A DNA stretch of 12,771 bases from Bacillota bacterium (GCA_023416745.1 JAEZHF010000094.1:1-12771); one strand, 5' to 3'; numbered from the stretch's first letter, positions 6,388 to 12,771 are shown. Notes: generated from the letters alone by a model not told the origin. Translations and numbers: made by a program.

Positions 6388-6423
6388 TTGCATTCGTGCC
6401 CAGCATAAAACTGGGTTGTGCAA
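6388..6423 (+). ncRNA. Structured 5' leader of rpsB (candidate autoregulatory element)
   Basis: Within the rpsB leader, TTGCA (6388-6392) pairs with TGCAA (6419-6423) and GCCCAG (6398-6403) pairs with CTGGGT (6411-6416, outer pair G-U). They form one bipartite hairpin with an asymmetric internal loop (5 and 2 nt) and a 7-nt A-rich apical loop. Ribosomal protein operons are often controlled by such leaders bound by their own product; whether S2 binds here is inference. Downstream are two SD-like tracts, GGGAGGT (6439-6445) and GAGGAGGA (6453-6460). The second serves rpsB. Confidence 0.45.
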
Positions 6424-6464
6424 CAAAGACGAAGCGGTGGGAGGTAAAAAACGAGGAGGAAAAT

Positions 6465-7253
6465 ATGTCAGTCATTTCAATGAAGCAGCTTTTAGAAGCG
6501 GGTGTTCATTTCGGGCACCAAACACGTCGCTGGAACCCCAAGATGAAGAAGTATATCTTCACGGAACGCAATGGTATCTACATCATCGACCTGCAAAAGA
6601 CGGTGAAAATGGTGGAGCACGCGTACTTTTTTGTGCGCGACGCGGTTATGGAAGGAAAGACCGTGCTGTTTGTGGGCACCAAGAAGCAGGCGCAGGAATC
6701 CGTTGAGCAGGAAGCGCAGCGCTGCGGCATGTACTACGTGAGCCAGCGGTGGCTGGGCGGCATGCTCACCAACTTCAAGACCATCCGCAGCCGTATACGG
6801 CGCCTTGAGAGAATCGAGAAGATGGAGGAAAACGGCGAGTTTGCGCTGCTGCCCAAGAAGGAAGTCATCAAACTGCGCCACGAGCACGAAAAACTGCAGA
6901 AAAACCTGGGCGGTATCCGGAACATGAAGGAACTGCCGGGCGTCATATTCATAGTGGATCCGCGCAAGGAGCGTATCGCCATTGCGGAAGCGCATTCGCT
7001 GAATATCCCGTTGGTGGGCATCGTGGACACAAACTGCGATCCGGACGAGATCGATTATGTGATTCCCGGCAACGACGATGCCATCCGTGCGGTCAAGCTG
7101 CTGGCGTCCAAGATGGCTGATGCGGTATTGGAAGCCAAGCAGGGTGAGCAGCTTGTGGACGTGGTTCCGACCACCGTTCGGAGCGAACAGGATGATAAAG
7201 TGGAAGAAGCGTACGTGGTTGAAGAAGCCGTCGTCGCGGAAACCGTAGAGTAA
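6465..7253 (+). CDS. rpsB: 30S ribosomal protein S2
   Basis: A 262-residue uS2, a protein of the small subunit on the solvent side between head and body, needed to recruit S1 where S1 exists. The first family signature is at residues 6-25 (MKQLLEAGVHFGHQ and RRWNPKMKKYIF). The second is at ~158-194 (PGVIFIVDPRKERIAI, IPLVGIVDTNCDPD, IDYVIPGNDDAIRA). The C-terminal ~25 residues are acidic and variable, as usual. The reading frame is open back to an ATG at 6363, but that lies at the transcription start and encodes unrelated residues. ATG 6465 has GAGGAGG 5 nt upstream and begins MSVISMKQLLEAG, the proper S2 start. It is followed 31 nt later by tsf, its standard partner. Confidence 0.98.
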   Translation: MSVISMKQLLEAGVHFGHQTRRWNPKMKKYIFTERNGIYIIDLQKTVKMVEHAYFFVRDAVMEGKTVLFVGTKKQAQESVEQEAQRCGMYYVSQRWLGGMLTNFKTIRSRIRRLERIEKMEENGEFALLPKKEVIKLRHEHEKLQKNLGGIRNMKELPGVIFIVDPRKERIAIAEAHSLNIPLVGIVDTNCDPDEIDYVIPGNDDAIRAVKLLASKMADAVLEAKQGEQLVDVVPTTVRSEQDDKVEEAYVVEEAVVAETVE

Positions 7254-7284
7254 GGCAATTTAGCACAAGGAGAGTGTGAAATAG

Positions 7285-7932
7285 ATGATTACGGCTACAG
7301 ATGTTAAGGCGCTCCGTGAGAAGACGGGTGCCGGGATGATGGACTGCAAGAACGCGCTCACGCAGTGCGATGGCGACGTGGACGAAGCCATCAAGGTTCT
7401 GCGCGAGAAGGGCCTCGCCTCGGCGGCGAAGAAGGCCGGCCGCATTGCAGCGGAAGGCATTGTGGAAAGCTACATCCATATGGGCGGCAAGATCGGCGTA
7501 CTCGTTGAAGTGAACTGCGAGACCGACTTTGTGGCCAAAACACCGGCTTTCAAGACGCTGGTAAAGGATATCGCGATGCAGATCGCGGCTGCCAACCCGC
7601 TGTATCTCGAATCTGCCGATGTACCGGCTGACGTGATTGAGAACGAGAAGGAGATTCTGCGTGCTCAGGCTTTGGCCGAGGGTAAGCCCGAGAAAATTAT
7701 CGACAAGATGGTGGAAGGGCGCATCCAGAAGTACTTCAAGGAATTCTGTCTTGTGGAGCAGGCGTTCGTGAAGGATCCCGACAAGTCGATCAAGGATTTG
7801 GTCAGCGAGAAGATCGGGGAAATGGGCGAGAAGATATCTATCCGGCGCTTCACCCGATACGAGATGGGCGAGGGACTGGAAAAGAGAAAAGATGATTTTG
7901 TGGAAGAGGTCATGAAACAGGCTTCCAAATAA
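7285..7932 (+). CDS. tsf: Elongation factor Ts (short form)
   Basis: A 215-residue guanine-nucleotide exchange factor that removes GDP from EF-Tu. Residues 1-50 form the N-terminal UBA-like module (VKALREKTGAGMMDCKNAL, then DVDEAIKVLREKG). The core contains the ETDFVAKT motif (~77-85), whose TDFV residues contact EF-Tu. The family ending FTRYEMGEGLEKRKDDFVEEV is present. At 215 residues it is much shorter than E. coli EF-Ts (283) and resembles the compact single-core type seen in Thermus and some Clostridia. The reading frame shows no sign of truncation. The SD AAGGAG (7267-7272) lies 12 nt before ATG. It is co-transcribed with rpsB and followed by two hairpins that may limit read-through to pyrH. 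Confidence 0.97.
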   Translation: MITATDVKALREKTGAGMMDCKNALTQCDGDVDEAIKVLREKGLASAAKKAGRIAAEGIVESYIHMGGKIGVLVEVNCETDFVAKTPAFKTLVKDIAMQIAAANPLYLESADVPADVIENEKEILRAQALAEGKPEKIIDKMVEGRIQKYFKEFCLVEQAFVKDPDKSIKDLVSEKIGEMGEKISIRRFTRYEMGEGLEKRKDDFVEEVMKQASK

Positions 7933-7942
7933 GTTGGTAACA

Positions 7943-7974
7943 GGGGGAGAGCCGCGGGACAGCTCTCCCCTTTC
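7943..7974 (+). terminator. GC-rich hairpin after tsf, candidate attenuator
   Basis: GGGGAGAGC (7944-7952) and GCTCTCCCC (7962-7970) form a perfect 9-bp stem with a 9-nt loop, followed by TTTCT. The stem is strong but the T run is short, so partial termination is more likely than a full stop. This would let rpsB-tsf be expressed above pyrH-frr. Confidence 0.55.
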
Positions 7975-7975
7975 T

Positions 7976-7997
7976 GCAAAGCCACTTGAAGCTTTGC
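7976..7997 (+). other. Second perfect hairpin between tsf and pyrH
   Basis: GCAAAGC (7976-7982) pairs exactly with GCTTTGC (7991-7997) around an 8-nt loop, six bases after the preceding stem. No T run follows. A further weak ACCG/CGGT pairing lies downstream. The tandem stems could be an mRNA processing or stability element. Confidence 0.45.
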
Positions 7998-8040
7998 CAA
8001 CCGAAAACCGGGTGACTGCGGTAATGGAAGGAAGCGTTCT

Positions 8041-8751
8041 ATGCCAAAATACAAAAGAATAATACTGAAGATCAGCGGGGAAGCCCTGGCTGGTAACGGA
8101 AAGTCCGGCTTTGATTTCGACGTGATGAGCCTGGTTGCCGATCAGGTGATCGAAGTGGCAAAGATGGGTGTGGAGATCGGCATTATCGTGGGCGGCGGCA
8201 ACATATGGCGCGGCCGCAGCGGCGTCGGCATGGACCGCACAACGGCGGATCACATGGGCATGCTGGCCACCGTGATCAACGCGCTGGCGATGCGGGACGC
8301 GCTGGAGAACAAGGGCATGCAAACCCGTGTGATGACCGCAATCGAGATGCGTTCCATCGCGGAGCCTTATATCCGGCTGCGTGCGATGCGGCATCTGGAG
8401 AAGGGCCGGGTGGTGATATTTGCCTGCGGGACCGGCAATCCGTATTTCTCGACGGATACGGCGGCGGCGCTCCGGGCGGCCGAGATAGAAGCGGAGCTGA
8501 TACTTCTGGCCAAGAATGTGGACGGTGTGTACGACAGCGACCCCAAGCTGAACCCGGACGCGAAGAAGTATGACTTCATCAGCTACATCGACGTGATCAA
8601 CCAAGGCCTTTCGGTGATGGACACCACGGCGGTTTCGCTGTGTATGGACAACAAGATTCCCATCGTGTGCTTCGGCCTTGATGTGGCGGACGGGGTCAAA
8701 CGCGTGGTGATGGGAGACAATATTGGGACGCGGATCAACTCTGCGCCATAA
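8041..8751 (+). CDS. pyrH: Uridylate (UMP) kinase
   Basis: A 236-residue bacterial UMP kinase of the amino-acid-kinase fold. It makes UDP from UMP and ATP in the cytoplasm and works as a hexamer in pyrimidine supply. The N-terminus RIILKISGEALAG carries the phosphate-binding lysine. VGGGNIWRG (~50-58) is the glycine-rich loop. MDRTTADHMGMLATVINALA is the UMP-binding/allosteric helix. GTGNPYFSTDTAA (~130-142) lies by the acceptor site. KNVDGVYDSDP and LSVMDTTAVSLCMDN-KIPI bind ATP. Length is normal. The SD GGAAGGA ends about 8 nt before ATG. The position between tsf and frr is the conserved bacterial order. A gap of 108 nt with two hairpins separates it from tsf. Confidence 0.98.
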   Translation: MPKYKRIILKISGEALAGNGKSGFDFDVMSLVADQVIEVAKMGVEIGIIVGGGNIWRGRSGVGMDRTTADHMGMLATVINALAMRDALENKGMQTRVMTAIEMRSIAEPYIRLRAMRHLEKGRVVIFACGTGNPYFSTDTAAALRAAEIEAELILLAKNVDGVYDSDPKLNPDAKKYDFISYIDVINQGLSVMDTTAVSLCMDNKIPIVCFGLDVADGVKRVVMGDNIGTRINSAP

Positions 8752-8793
8752 AATAAACGCTTTAGGGCAAAAATGTGACAGGAGGTTAAGATT

Positions 8794-9357
8794 ATGCAGA
8801 TTAAGAATGAAGCGCTGGATACGGCCAAATCAAAGATGGAGAAGACTATTGCCGTTTTTAAAAAAGATTTGTCGCACATCAGGGCAGGCCGGGCCAACCC
8901 GCAGCTGCTGGATGGCATCGCGGTAGATTATTTCGGTACGCCGACGCCGCTTAACCAGATTGGCAACGTCTCTGCGCCTGAACCGCGTATGCTGGTGATC
9001 TCTTTGTGGGATGTCAAAATGATCGGTGACGTTGAGAAAGCGATTCAGAAGTCGGACCTTGGCATTAACCCCACCAACGACGGCAAGGTGATTCGTCTGG
9101 TGATACCCGAACTGACGGAGGAACGCCGCAAGGATCTGGCCAAGACCATCCACAAGAAGGGCGAGGAGGCCAAGGTGGCGGTGCGCTCAATTCGACGGGA
9201 TGCGAACGAGTCGTTCAAGAAAGCCAAAAAAGCGAGCGAAATCACCGAGGACGATTTTAACGATCTGGAAGAAGAAGTACAGAAGCTGACGAATGAATTT
9301 ACCAAACAGATTGATGATATCGTAAAGGAAAAAGAGAAAGAGATCATGTCGGTATGA
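8794..9357 (+). CDS. frr: Ribosome recycling factor
   Basis: A 187-residue RRF, which with EF-G splits the post-termination ribosome into subunits. Domain I, a three-helix bundle, comprises the N-terminal helix and the C-terminal two-thirds, including LTEERRKDLAKTIHKKGEEA, RSIRRDANESFKK and the long charged final helix. Domain II (about residues 30-105) has VDYFGTPTPLNQIGNVS, PRMLVISLWD and SDLGINPTNDGKVIRL. All core blocks are present and the length is standard (~185). The SD AGGAGGT (8780-8786) is near-perfect, 7 nt before ATG. The stop codon overlaps the next start in ATGA (9354-9357), so the downstream small gene is translationally coupled. Confidence 0.98.
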   Translation: MQIKNEALDTAKSKMEKTIAVFKKDLSHIRAGRANPQLLDGIAVDYFGTPTPLNQIGNVSAPEPRMLVISLWDVKMIGDVEKAIQKSDLGINPTNDGKVIRLVIPELTEERRKDLAKTIHKKGEEAKVAVRSIRRDANESFKKAKKASEITEDDFNDLEEEVQKLTNEFTKQIDDIVKEKEKEIMSV

Positions 9358-9554
9358 TACCGTGCGTCATCGGGCTGCGTGAGGAAGAAGCCAAAAGTCT
9401 GTTGGAAAAGTGTGGCTTTGATGTTGAGCGCAGCGAGTACAGATCCCGCCGCGGCGTAGACGGAGCGGATTCAACCCGTGTTATACGCCAGCGAAGCGTG
9501 GGCAATAATAGCATCGAGATCACCGTGTCTGAGTTCAAGACACAGGCAGGTTAG
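9354..9554 (+). CDS. Small stand-alone PASTA-domain protein
   Basis: A 66-residue protein consisting of essentially one PASTA domain. It opens with IPCVIGLREEEAKSLLEKCGF, matching the PASTA pattern (V-P-x-V-x-G-x-x-x-x-x-A-x-x-x-L-x-x-x-G), and ends with VIRQRSVGNN-SIEITVSEF, like the usual VI.Q.P..G..V.V.VS strand. PASTA domains normally occur outside the cell on serine/threonine kinases and penicillin-binding proteins, where they bind muropeptides. Here there is no signal peptide, membrane segment or kinase domain, so it is presumably cytoplasmic. ATG 9354 overlaps the frr stop (ATGA), and its own stop lies inside the uppS SD region, so it is locked into the operon. A role near lipid-carrier synthesis is a guess. 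Two cysteines (C4, C20) are present. Confidence 0.75.
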   Translation: MIPCVIGLREEEAKSLLEKCGFDVERSEYRSRRGVDGADSTRVIRQRSVGNNSIEITVSEFKTQAG

Positions 9555-9563
9555 GAGTAGCGG

Positions 9564-10325
9564 TTGGGCGTTATAGCGGATATACTGTTTGGCTGGCGGC
9601 GCCGGCCGGATACGCGTATTTACGGCCAGATCGATACGCAGCATCTGCCTGCGCATGTGGCTGTCATCATGGACGGCAACGGGCGATGGGCCAAAAAGCG
9701 CGGCCTGCCGCGCAGCGCGGGGCATCGTGCAGGTGTGGAGCGCGTGCGCACCATCATCCGCATGAGCTCCGATATCGGCATCCGGTATTTGACGCTGTTC
9801 GCGTTTTCCACAGAAAACTGGAAACGCCCCGAGGGCGAGGTGGATGTGCTGATGTCGCTGCTGGTAGAATACCTGATGAAGGAACTGCCAGAGCTGCACC
9901 AGAAGAATGTGCGCATCCGTACGCTGGGTGACATGTCCGCACTGCCCGAAAAGGTGAAAGCGGAAATAACGCGGGCAGTTATGACGACGAAGGACAACAC
10001 GGGGCTGACCGTGAACATGGCCATCAACTACGGCGGACGTCAGGAGCTCGTGGAAGCGGTGAGAAAAGCGCTGACGGAGGGCATGAAGCCGGAAGATGTG
10101 GATGAAGACTGGATTTCTTCCGTACTGTATACGGCGGGTGAGCCGGACCCGGACCTGCTGATCCGGACGAGCGGCGAGGCGCGAATCAGCAATTTTCTGC
10201 TGTATCAGCTGGCCTATGCTGAGCTGTATTTTACCGGCGTCTACTGGCCGGATTTTGACGAAGCGGAGTATGCGAAGGCGCTGGCGGATTTCGCCGGACG
10301 CGGCCGCCGCTTCGGGGGTCTGTGA
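9564..10325 (+). CDS. uppS: Isoprenyl transferase (undecaprenyl diphosphate synthase)
   Basis: A 253-residue cis-prenyltransferase. It condenses isopentenyl diphosphate onto farnesyl diphosphate to give undecaprenyl diphosphate, the carrier lipid for peptidoglycan and other wall polymers. The signature HVAVIMDGNGRWAKKRGLPR begins at residue 31; D37 is the catalytic, magnesium-binding Asp. GHRAGVERV, LTLFAFSTENWKRP (diphosphate-binding and catalytic loop) and IRTSGEARISNFLLYQLAY follow, with E in AELYF near the metal site. It ends with the family's RRFGG. Tyr replaces the usual Trp in the SNFLLWQ block. The start is TTG with AGGAG at 9553-9557, 6 nt upstream; no ATG or GTG precedes the first motif suitably. 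Neighbouring cdsA and dxr fit the classic uppS-cdsA-dxr-rseP order. Confidence 0.97.
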   Translation: MGVIADILFGWRRRPDTRIYGQIDTQHLPAHVAVIMDGNGRWAKKRGLPRSAGHRAGVERVRTIIRMSSDIGIRYLTLFAFSTENWKRPEGEVDVLMSLLVEYLMKELPELHQKNVRIRTLGDMSALPEKVKAEITRAVMTTKDNTGLTVNMAINYGGRQELVEAVRKALTEGMKPEDVDEDWISSVLYTAGEPDPDLLIRTSGEARISNFLLYQLAYAELYFTGVYWPDFDEAEYAKALADFAGRGRRFGGL

Positions 10326-10371
10326 TCTTTGAAAGCTGCTTTTGTTCGGAGAGTATTTTGGAGGGCGGACA

Positions 10372-11172
10372 TTGCTGAAAAGAGTTCTCATCGCCATTCC
10401 GGCGCTGGCGCTGCTGGTGTCTGTGATATGGCTGCATGGGCTTTACGCAAAGATTGTCGTGGCGCTGGTCGGTGTGCTGTGCGTACATGAGATGATGAAC
10501 GCGGCATCGACCGTATCGAAGCCGATGCGTGCCGTCGGGTACGCGTTTGCTGTACTTCTCTATCCGGTCTACCAGTATCTCGGCGGTCAGACGGGCGTCG
10601 CGATACTGTTGACGGTCAGCGTGATGGTGGTGTTCACCGTGCTGGTGTTCTCAGGCCGCAGTGTGGCGGACGGGCTGTTCACCGTGATGCCGATGGCCTA
10701 CCCCGGCCTGTTTTTCGGAGCGTTACTGGGGATACTGTGCACGCCCGACGAGCAGTCGTCACGCTTTCTGATGATCATCGCGTTTGGTGCGGCGGTCATC
10801 ACCGATACCTTCGCGTACTTTGGGGGGCGTCTGCTGGGCCGGCACAAGCTGGCTGAGTCCATCAGCCCCAGGAAGACGGTGGAGGGCGCGGTTTGCGGCA
10901 CGGTGTTTGGCACGGCGGGCGTTTACACGCTGGCGGTGCTGCTGCAGCCGGTGTTCGGCTTGAGCCTGACGAACTGGTGGTATTGGCCGCTGGGGCTGGT
11001 GCTGTCGGTGCTGTCTCAGGTGGGAGACCTCGCGGCGTCGGCGGTGAAGCGCCGGTTTGGGATTAAGGATTTTGGACGTATCATGGGAGAACACGGCGGC
11101 GCGATGGATCGGCTCGACAGCGTGCTGTTCATAGCCCCCGCCGTTTTTGCTTTTTATACGATCATTACATAA
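10372..11172 (+). CDS. cdsA: Phosphatidate cytidylyltransferase (CDP-diacylglycerol synthase)
   Basis: A 266-residue integral membrane enzyme that converts phosphatidic acid and CTP to CDP-diacylglycerol, the precursor of phosphatidylglycerol and cardiolipin. It has about seven to eight hydrophobic segments. FGGRLLGRHKLAESISPRKTVEG in the middle (two blocks, GRLLGRHKL and SPRKTVEG) is typical. The C-terminal CDS signature is present from S223: SAVKRRFGIKDFGRIMGEHG followed by GAMDRLDS. Met occupies a position where the classic pattern lists L, I or F. The frame is open to a TTG at 10342, but that has no SD. TTG 10372 has GGAGGG (10360-10365) 6 nt upstream and yields MLKRVLIAIP, the usual CdsA beginning. 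It lies 46 nt after uppS and 12 nt before dxr. Confidence 0.96.
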   Translation: MLKRVLIAIPALALLVSVIWLHGLYAKIVVALVGVLCVHEMMNAASTVSKPMRAVGYAFAVLLYPVYQYLGGQTGVAILLTVSVMVVFTVLVFSGRSVADGLFTVMPMAYPGLFFGALLGILCTPDEQSSRFLMIIAFGAAVITDTFAYFGGRLLGRHKLAESISPRKTVEGAVCGTVFGTAGVYTLAVLLQPVFGLSLTNWWYWPLGLVLSVLSQVGDLAASAVKRRFGIKDFGRIMGEHGGAMDRLDSVLFIAPAVFAFYTIIT

Positions 11173-11184
11173 AAGGATTTAATA

Positions 11185-12327
11185 ATGAAAAAAATTGCCA
11201 TACTGGGCGCTACAGGCTCAATCGGCCGGCAGGCGCTGGACATCATTGAAAGATTCCCCGAACGTTTCCGTGTGACGGCGATGACGGCGCACCATGGATC
11301 GGACGAGCTGCTGGCGCTGGCGAAAAAATTCGGTGCGTGCTATATTGGCGTCACAGGATGCCCGGGAGACGCCGAATTTGAGAAAAAGGTGCCTCAGGGC
11401 GTGCGTACGGGCTTTGGCATACAGGCACTGCTGGAATCGTGCAGTGCAGGCGACCCGGACATTGTACTGATCGCCGTGGTGGGCATCGCGGGGCTGCCTC
11501 CGCTGATCGAGTGCCTGGATAAGGACATCAACGTCGCGCTGGCCAATAAGGAATCACTGGTGTGCGGCGGGCACATCGTGAAGGAAAAACAAAAGACGAG
11601 CAAGTCTGAGATATTTCCGGTGGACAGTGAGCTGTGCGCGATATACCAGAGTCTCGGCGGCGTGGATACCACAGGCCTTCGGCGCATCATACTGACGGCT
11701 TCAGGCGGGCCGTTCTTCGACTGGAGCAAGGAAGACATTGAAAAAGCGACGGTGGAACAGGCGCTGTGTCACCCCAACTGGTGCATGGGCAAGAAGATCA
11801 CCGTTGACTGCGCAACCTACATGAACAAGGGGCTGGAGATCATCGAGTCCCGCTGGCTGTTCGACGTGCCGCCCGAGAAGATTTCCGTGGTGGTGCACCG
11901 CCAGAGCATCATCCATTCCATGATCGAGTACAACGACGGCGCGGTGATCGCCCAGCTCGGGCCCACCGACATGCGCGAGCCCATCCAGTATGCGTTCGGG
12001 CATCCCGAGCGGCTGGACAGCGTGGTGGGGCATCTGGATTTCACAAAAATCGGCACCCTGACCTTCCACGAACCGGATCTTAACAAATTTCCGTGTCTGC
12101 GGCATGCGATGGATGCGCTCAAAGAAGGCGGCTCTATGCCGCTTATTATGAACGCGGCCAACGAGGCGGCGGTGGATCTGTTCCTGGAAAAGAAGATAAG
12201 GTTTGGCGATATTGAAAAGAGCGTGGCGTTCGCGATGAACAAGTTCGCCCATCTGCCGGGCAACTCACTGATCGAGATATACACCACTGACAAACTGGTC
12301 AAGGACTTCGTTTACAATAATATTTAA
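11185..12327 (+). CDS. dxr: 1-deoxy-D-xylulose 5-phosphate reductoisomerase
   Basis: A 380-residue cytoplasmic enzyme converting DXP to methylerythritol 4-phosphate with NADPH and a divalent metal, the committed step of the MEP isoprenoid pathway. The NADPH-binding GATGSIG is at residues 8-14. ALANKESLV, metal ligands D147 and E149 in FPVDSE, LTASGGPF, HPNW (196-199) and E218 in MNKGLE are all present. Two unusual changes occur in the flexible-loop/phosphate region. C200 replaces the usual Ser after HPNW. C209 replaces the Ser aligned with E. coli Ser222, which contacts the substrate phosphate. Leu150 stands where His usually follows VDSE. Length is normal. SD AAAGGA overlaps the cdsA stop. 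The product feeds the isoprenoid precursors used by uppS. Confidence 0.97.
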   Translation: MKKIAILGATGSIGRQALDIIERFPERFRVTAMTAHHGSDELLALAKKFGACYIGVTGCPGDAEFEKKVPQGVRTGFGIQALLESCSAGDPDIVLIAVVGIAGLPPLIECLDKDINVALANKESLVCGGHIVKEKQKTSKSEIFPVDSELCAIYQSLGGVDTTGLRRIILTASGGPFFDWSKEDIEKATVEQALCHPNWCMGKKITVDCATYMNKGLEIIESRWLFDVPPEKISVVVHRQSIIHSMIEYNDGAVIAQLGPTDMREPIQYAFGHPERLDSVVGHLDFTKIGTLTFHEPDLNKFPCLRHAMDALKEGGSMPLIMNAANEAAVDLFLEKKIRFGDIEKSVAFAMNKFAHLPGNSLIEIYTTDKLVKDFVYNNI

Positions 12328-12356
12328 AAATGGTACGTATTTTGACTCATTTATAT

Positions 12357-12365
12357 TGATATAAT
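12357..12365 (+). promoter_or_regulatory. Possible extended -10 promoter before the RIP protease gene
   Basis: TGATATAAT (12357-12365) is a perfect extended -10. The TTGACT at 12342-12347 is only 12 nt away, too close for a normal -35, so activity would rest on the extended -10. The start would fall near 12372 with a very short leader that still keeps the SD. Confidence 0.4.
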
Positions 12366-12386
12366 GATAGAAAAAGGAGGGTACGC

Positions 12387-12771
12387 TTGGACACGATTCT
12401 GAATATTTTGAGCTTTATCGTGGCGCTGCTGTTTATCGGCGTCATCATCATGGTGCATGAGCTGGGCCACTACAGCATAGGCCGGGCGTGCCGCATCAAA
12501 ATTGTCGAATTTGCCGTTGGTTTTGGCCCCAAAATAAAAAGTTGGGTCAAGAACGACATCATCTACTCCGTTCGTTGGGTGTTCCTCGGCGGCTTCACCA
12601 AGTTTTACGGCGAGGACGAGGAACTGGACGATAGACTGGCGTTTAACCGGCAACCCGCAGGCCGCCGCGCGCTGACCATCGCCGCCGGACCCGTATTCAA
12701 CATCATTTTTGCGTTAATACTCGTCGTGCTGATGCTCGGAATTTTCGGGGACTATGTGCCCACAGTGGGTG
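12387..12771 (+). CDS. rseP: RIP (site-2 type) zinc metalloprotease, N-terminal part
   Basis: An open frame of 128 codons that runs off the window end, so the gene is partial. It encodes an intramembrane zinc protease of the RseP/RasP (M50) family, which cuts anti-sigma factors and leftover signal peptides within the membrane. The first membrane segment (~8-30) contains the active-site HELGH, with zinc ligands H24 and H28 and catalytic E25. FAVGFGPKI, a conserved loop of the type VRWVFLGGFTKFYGEDEE, FNRQPAGRRAL and the AAGPVFNIIFA segment follow as in the family. The PDZ domain and the second zinc-ligand motif would lie beyond the window. The start is TTG 12387 with AAAGGAGGG (12373-12381) 5 nt upstream. 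It lies 59 nt after dxr, the conserved order. Confidence 0.93.
   Translation, partial: MDTILNILSFIVALLFIGVIIMVHELGHYSIGRACRIKIVEFAVGFGPKIKSWVKNDIIYSVRWVFLGGFTKFYGEDEELDDRLAFNRQPAGRRALTIAAGPVFNIIFALILVVLMLGIFGDYVPTVG

Noticed and set aside
6121..6408. 95-codon + strand frame between the flippase-like gene and rpsB
   Set aside because: It has no SD, runs through the rpsB promoter and leader, and only its middle part is protein-like. It is better explained as one frame of the frameshifted DUF47 remnant.
6363..6464. ATG start extending S2 by 34 residues
   Set aside because: The extension falls on the leader hairpin at the transcription start and does not resemble S2. ATG 6465 has a strong SD.
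7093..8604. 503-codon open frame on the - strand across tsf and pyrH
   Set aside because: It lies antisense to two certain genes. Its His/Arg/Leu-rich composition is the mirror of their codon bias, and it matches no family I recognise.
10342..10371. TTG start extending CdsA by 10 residues
   Set aside because: It has no SD, while TTG 10372 has GGAGGG at the right distance and gives a typical CdsA N-terminus.
9471..10397. 308-codon open frame on the - strand across uppS
   Set aside because: Antisense shadow of uppS with His/Gln/Arg-rich composition and no recognisable domain.

Overview
This window looks like a chromosomal core region of a Clostridia-type Firmicute with moderate G+C. The evidence is the Firmicute division genes sepF and divIVA, the gene order rpsB-tsf-pyrH-frr-uppS-cdsA-dxr-rseP, purine-rich Shine-Dalgarno sites, frequent GTG/TTG starts and an MEP-pathway reductoisomerase. 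Every intact gene is on the + strand. I saw no tRNA, rRNA, CRISPR array, insertion sequence or phage gene.

Region 1 (1-3580) concerns the envelope and division. The last codons of an unidentified gene overlap the start of an HlyD-like membrane adaptor. Then come a YggS/PLPBP pyridoxal-phosphate protein, SepF (membrane anchor for FtsZ) and DivIVA (curvature-sensing coiled coil). ylmG and ylmH, which often lie between sepF and divIVA in Firmicutes, are absent, and a strong hairpin occupies that gap. An intrinsic terminator follows divIVA.

Region 2 (3581-6107) holds a GT4 glycosyltransferase and a polytopic protein of the lysylphosphatidylglycerol-synthase transmembrane (UPF0104/YbhN) family. 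Each has its own extended -10 promoter. The first promoter is preceded by two near-identical repeats exactly 33 bp apart. The second is flanked by a 7-bp inverted repeat. These sites also fix the true starts, which lie downstream of the longest possible ORFs.

Region 3 (6108-6464) contains the most unexpected item. The first ~155 bases read, after three small deletions are restored, as the C-terminal quarter of a DUF47/PhoU-like phosphate-transport regulator. This is a gene remnant, not previously apparent because no single frame shows it. After it come the rpsB promoter and a leader RNA with a bipartite hairpin.

Region 4 (6465-12771) is the translation/envelope block: ribosomal protein S2, a short-form EF-Ts, UMP kinase, ribosome recycling factor, a tiny stand-alone PASTA-domain protein, undecaprenyl diphosphate synthase, CDP-diacylglycerol synthase, DXP reductoisomerase, and the start of a site-2 RIP metalloprotease that runs off the end. 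Several genes are tightly packed (ATGA overlap, SD inside the previous stop). They link protein synthesis, isoprenoid supply (dxr), the cell-wall lipid carrier (uppS) and phospholipid precursors (cdsA).

I found no wholly new multi-gene system. The best leads are the DUF47 remnant, the free PASTA domain next to uppS, the repeat-controlled glycosyltransferase/flippase-like pair, and two serine-to-cysteine changes in the DXP reductoisomerase active-site segment.
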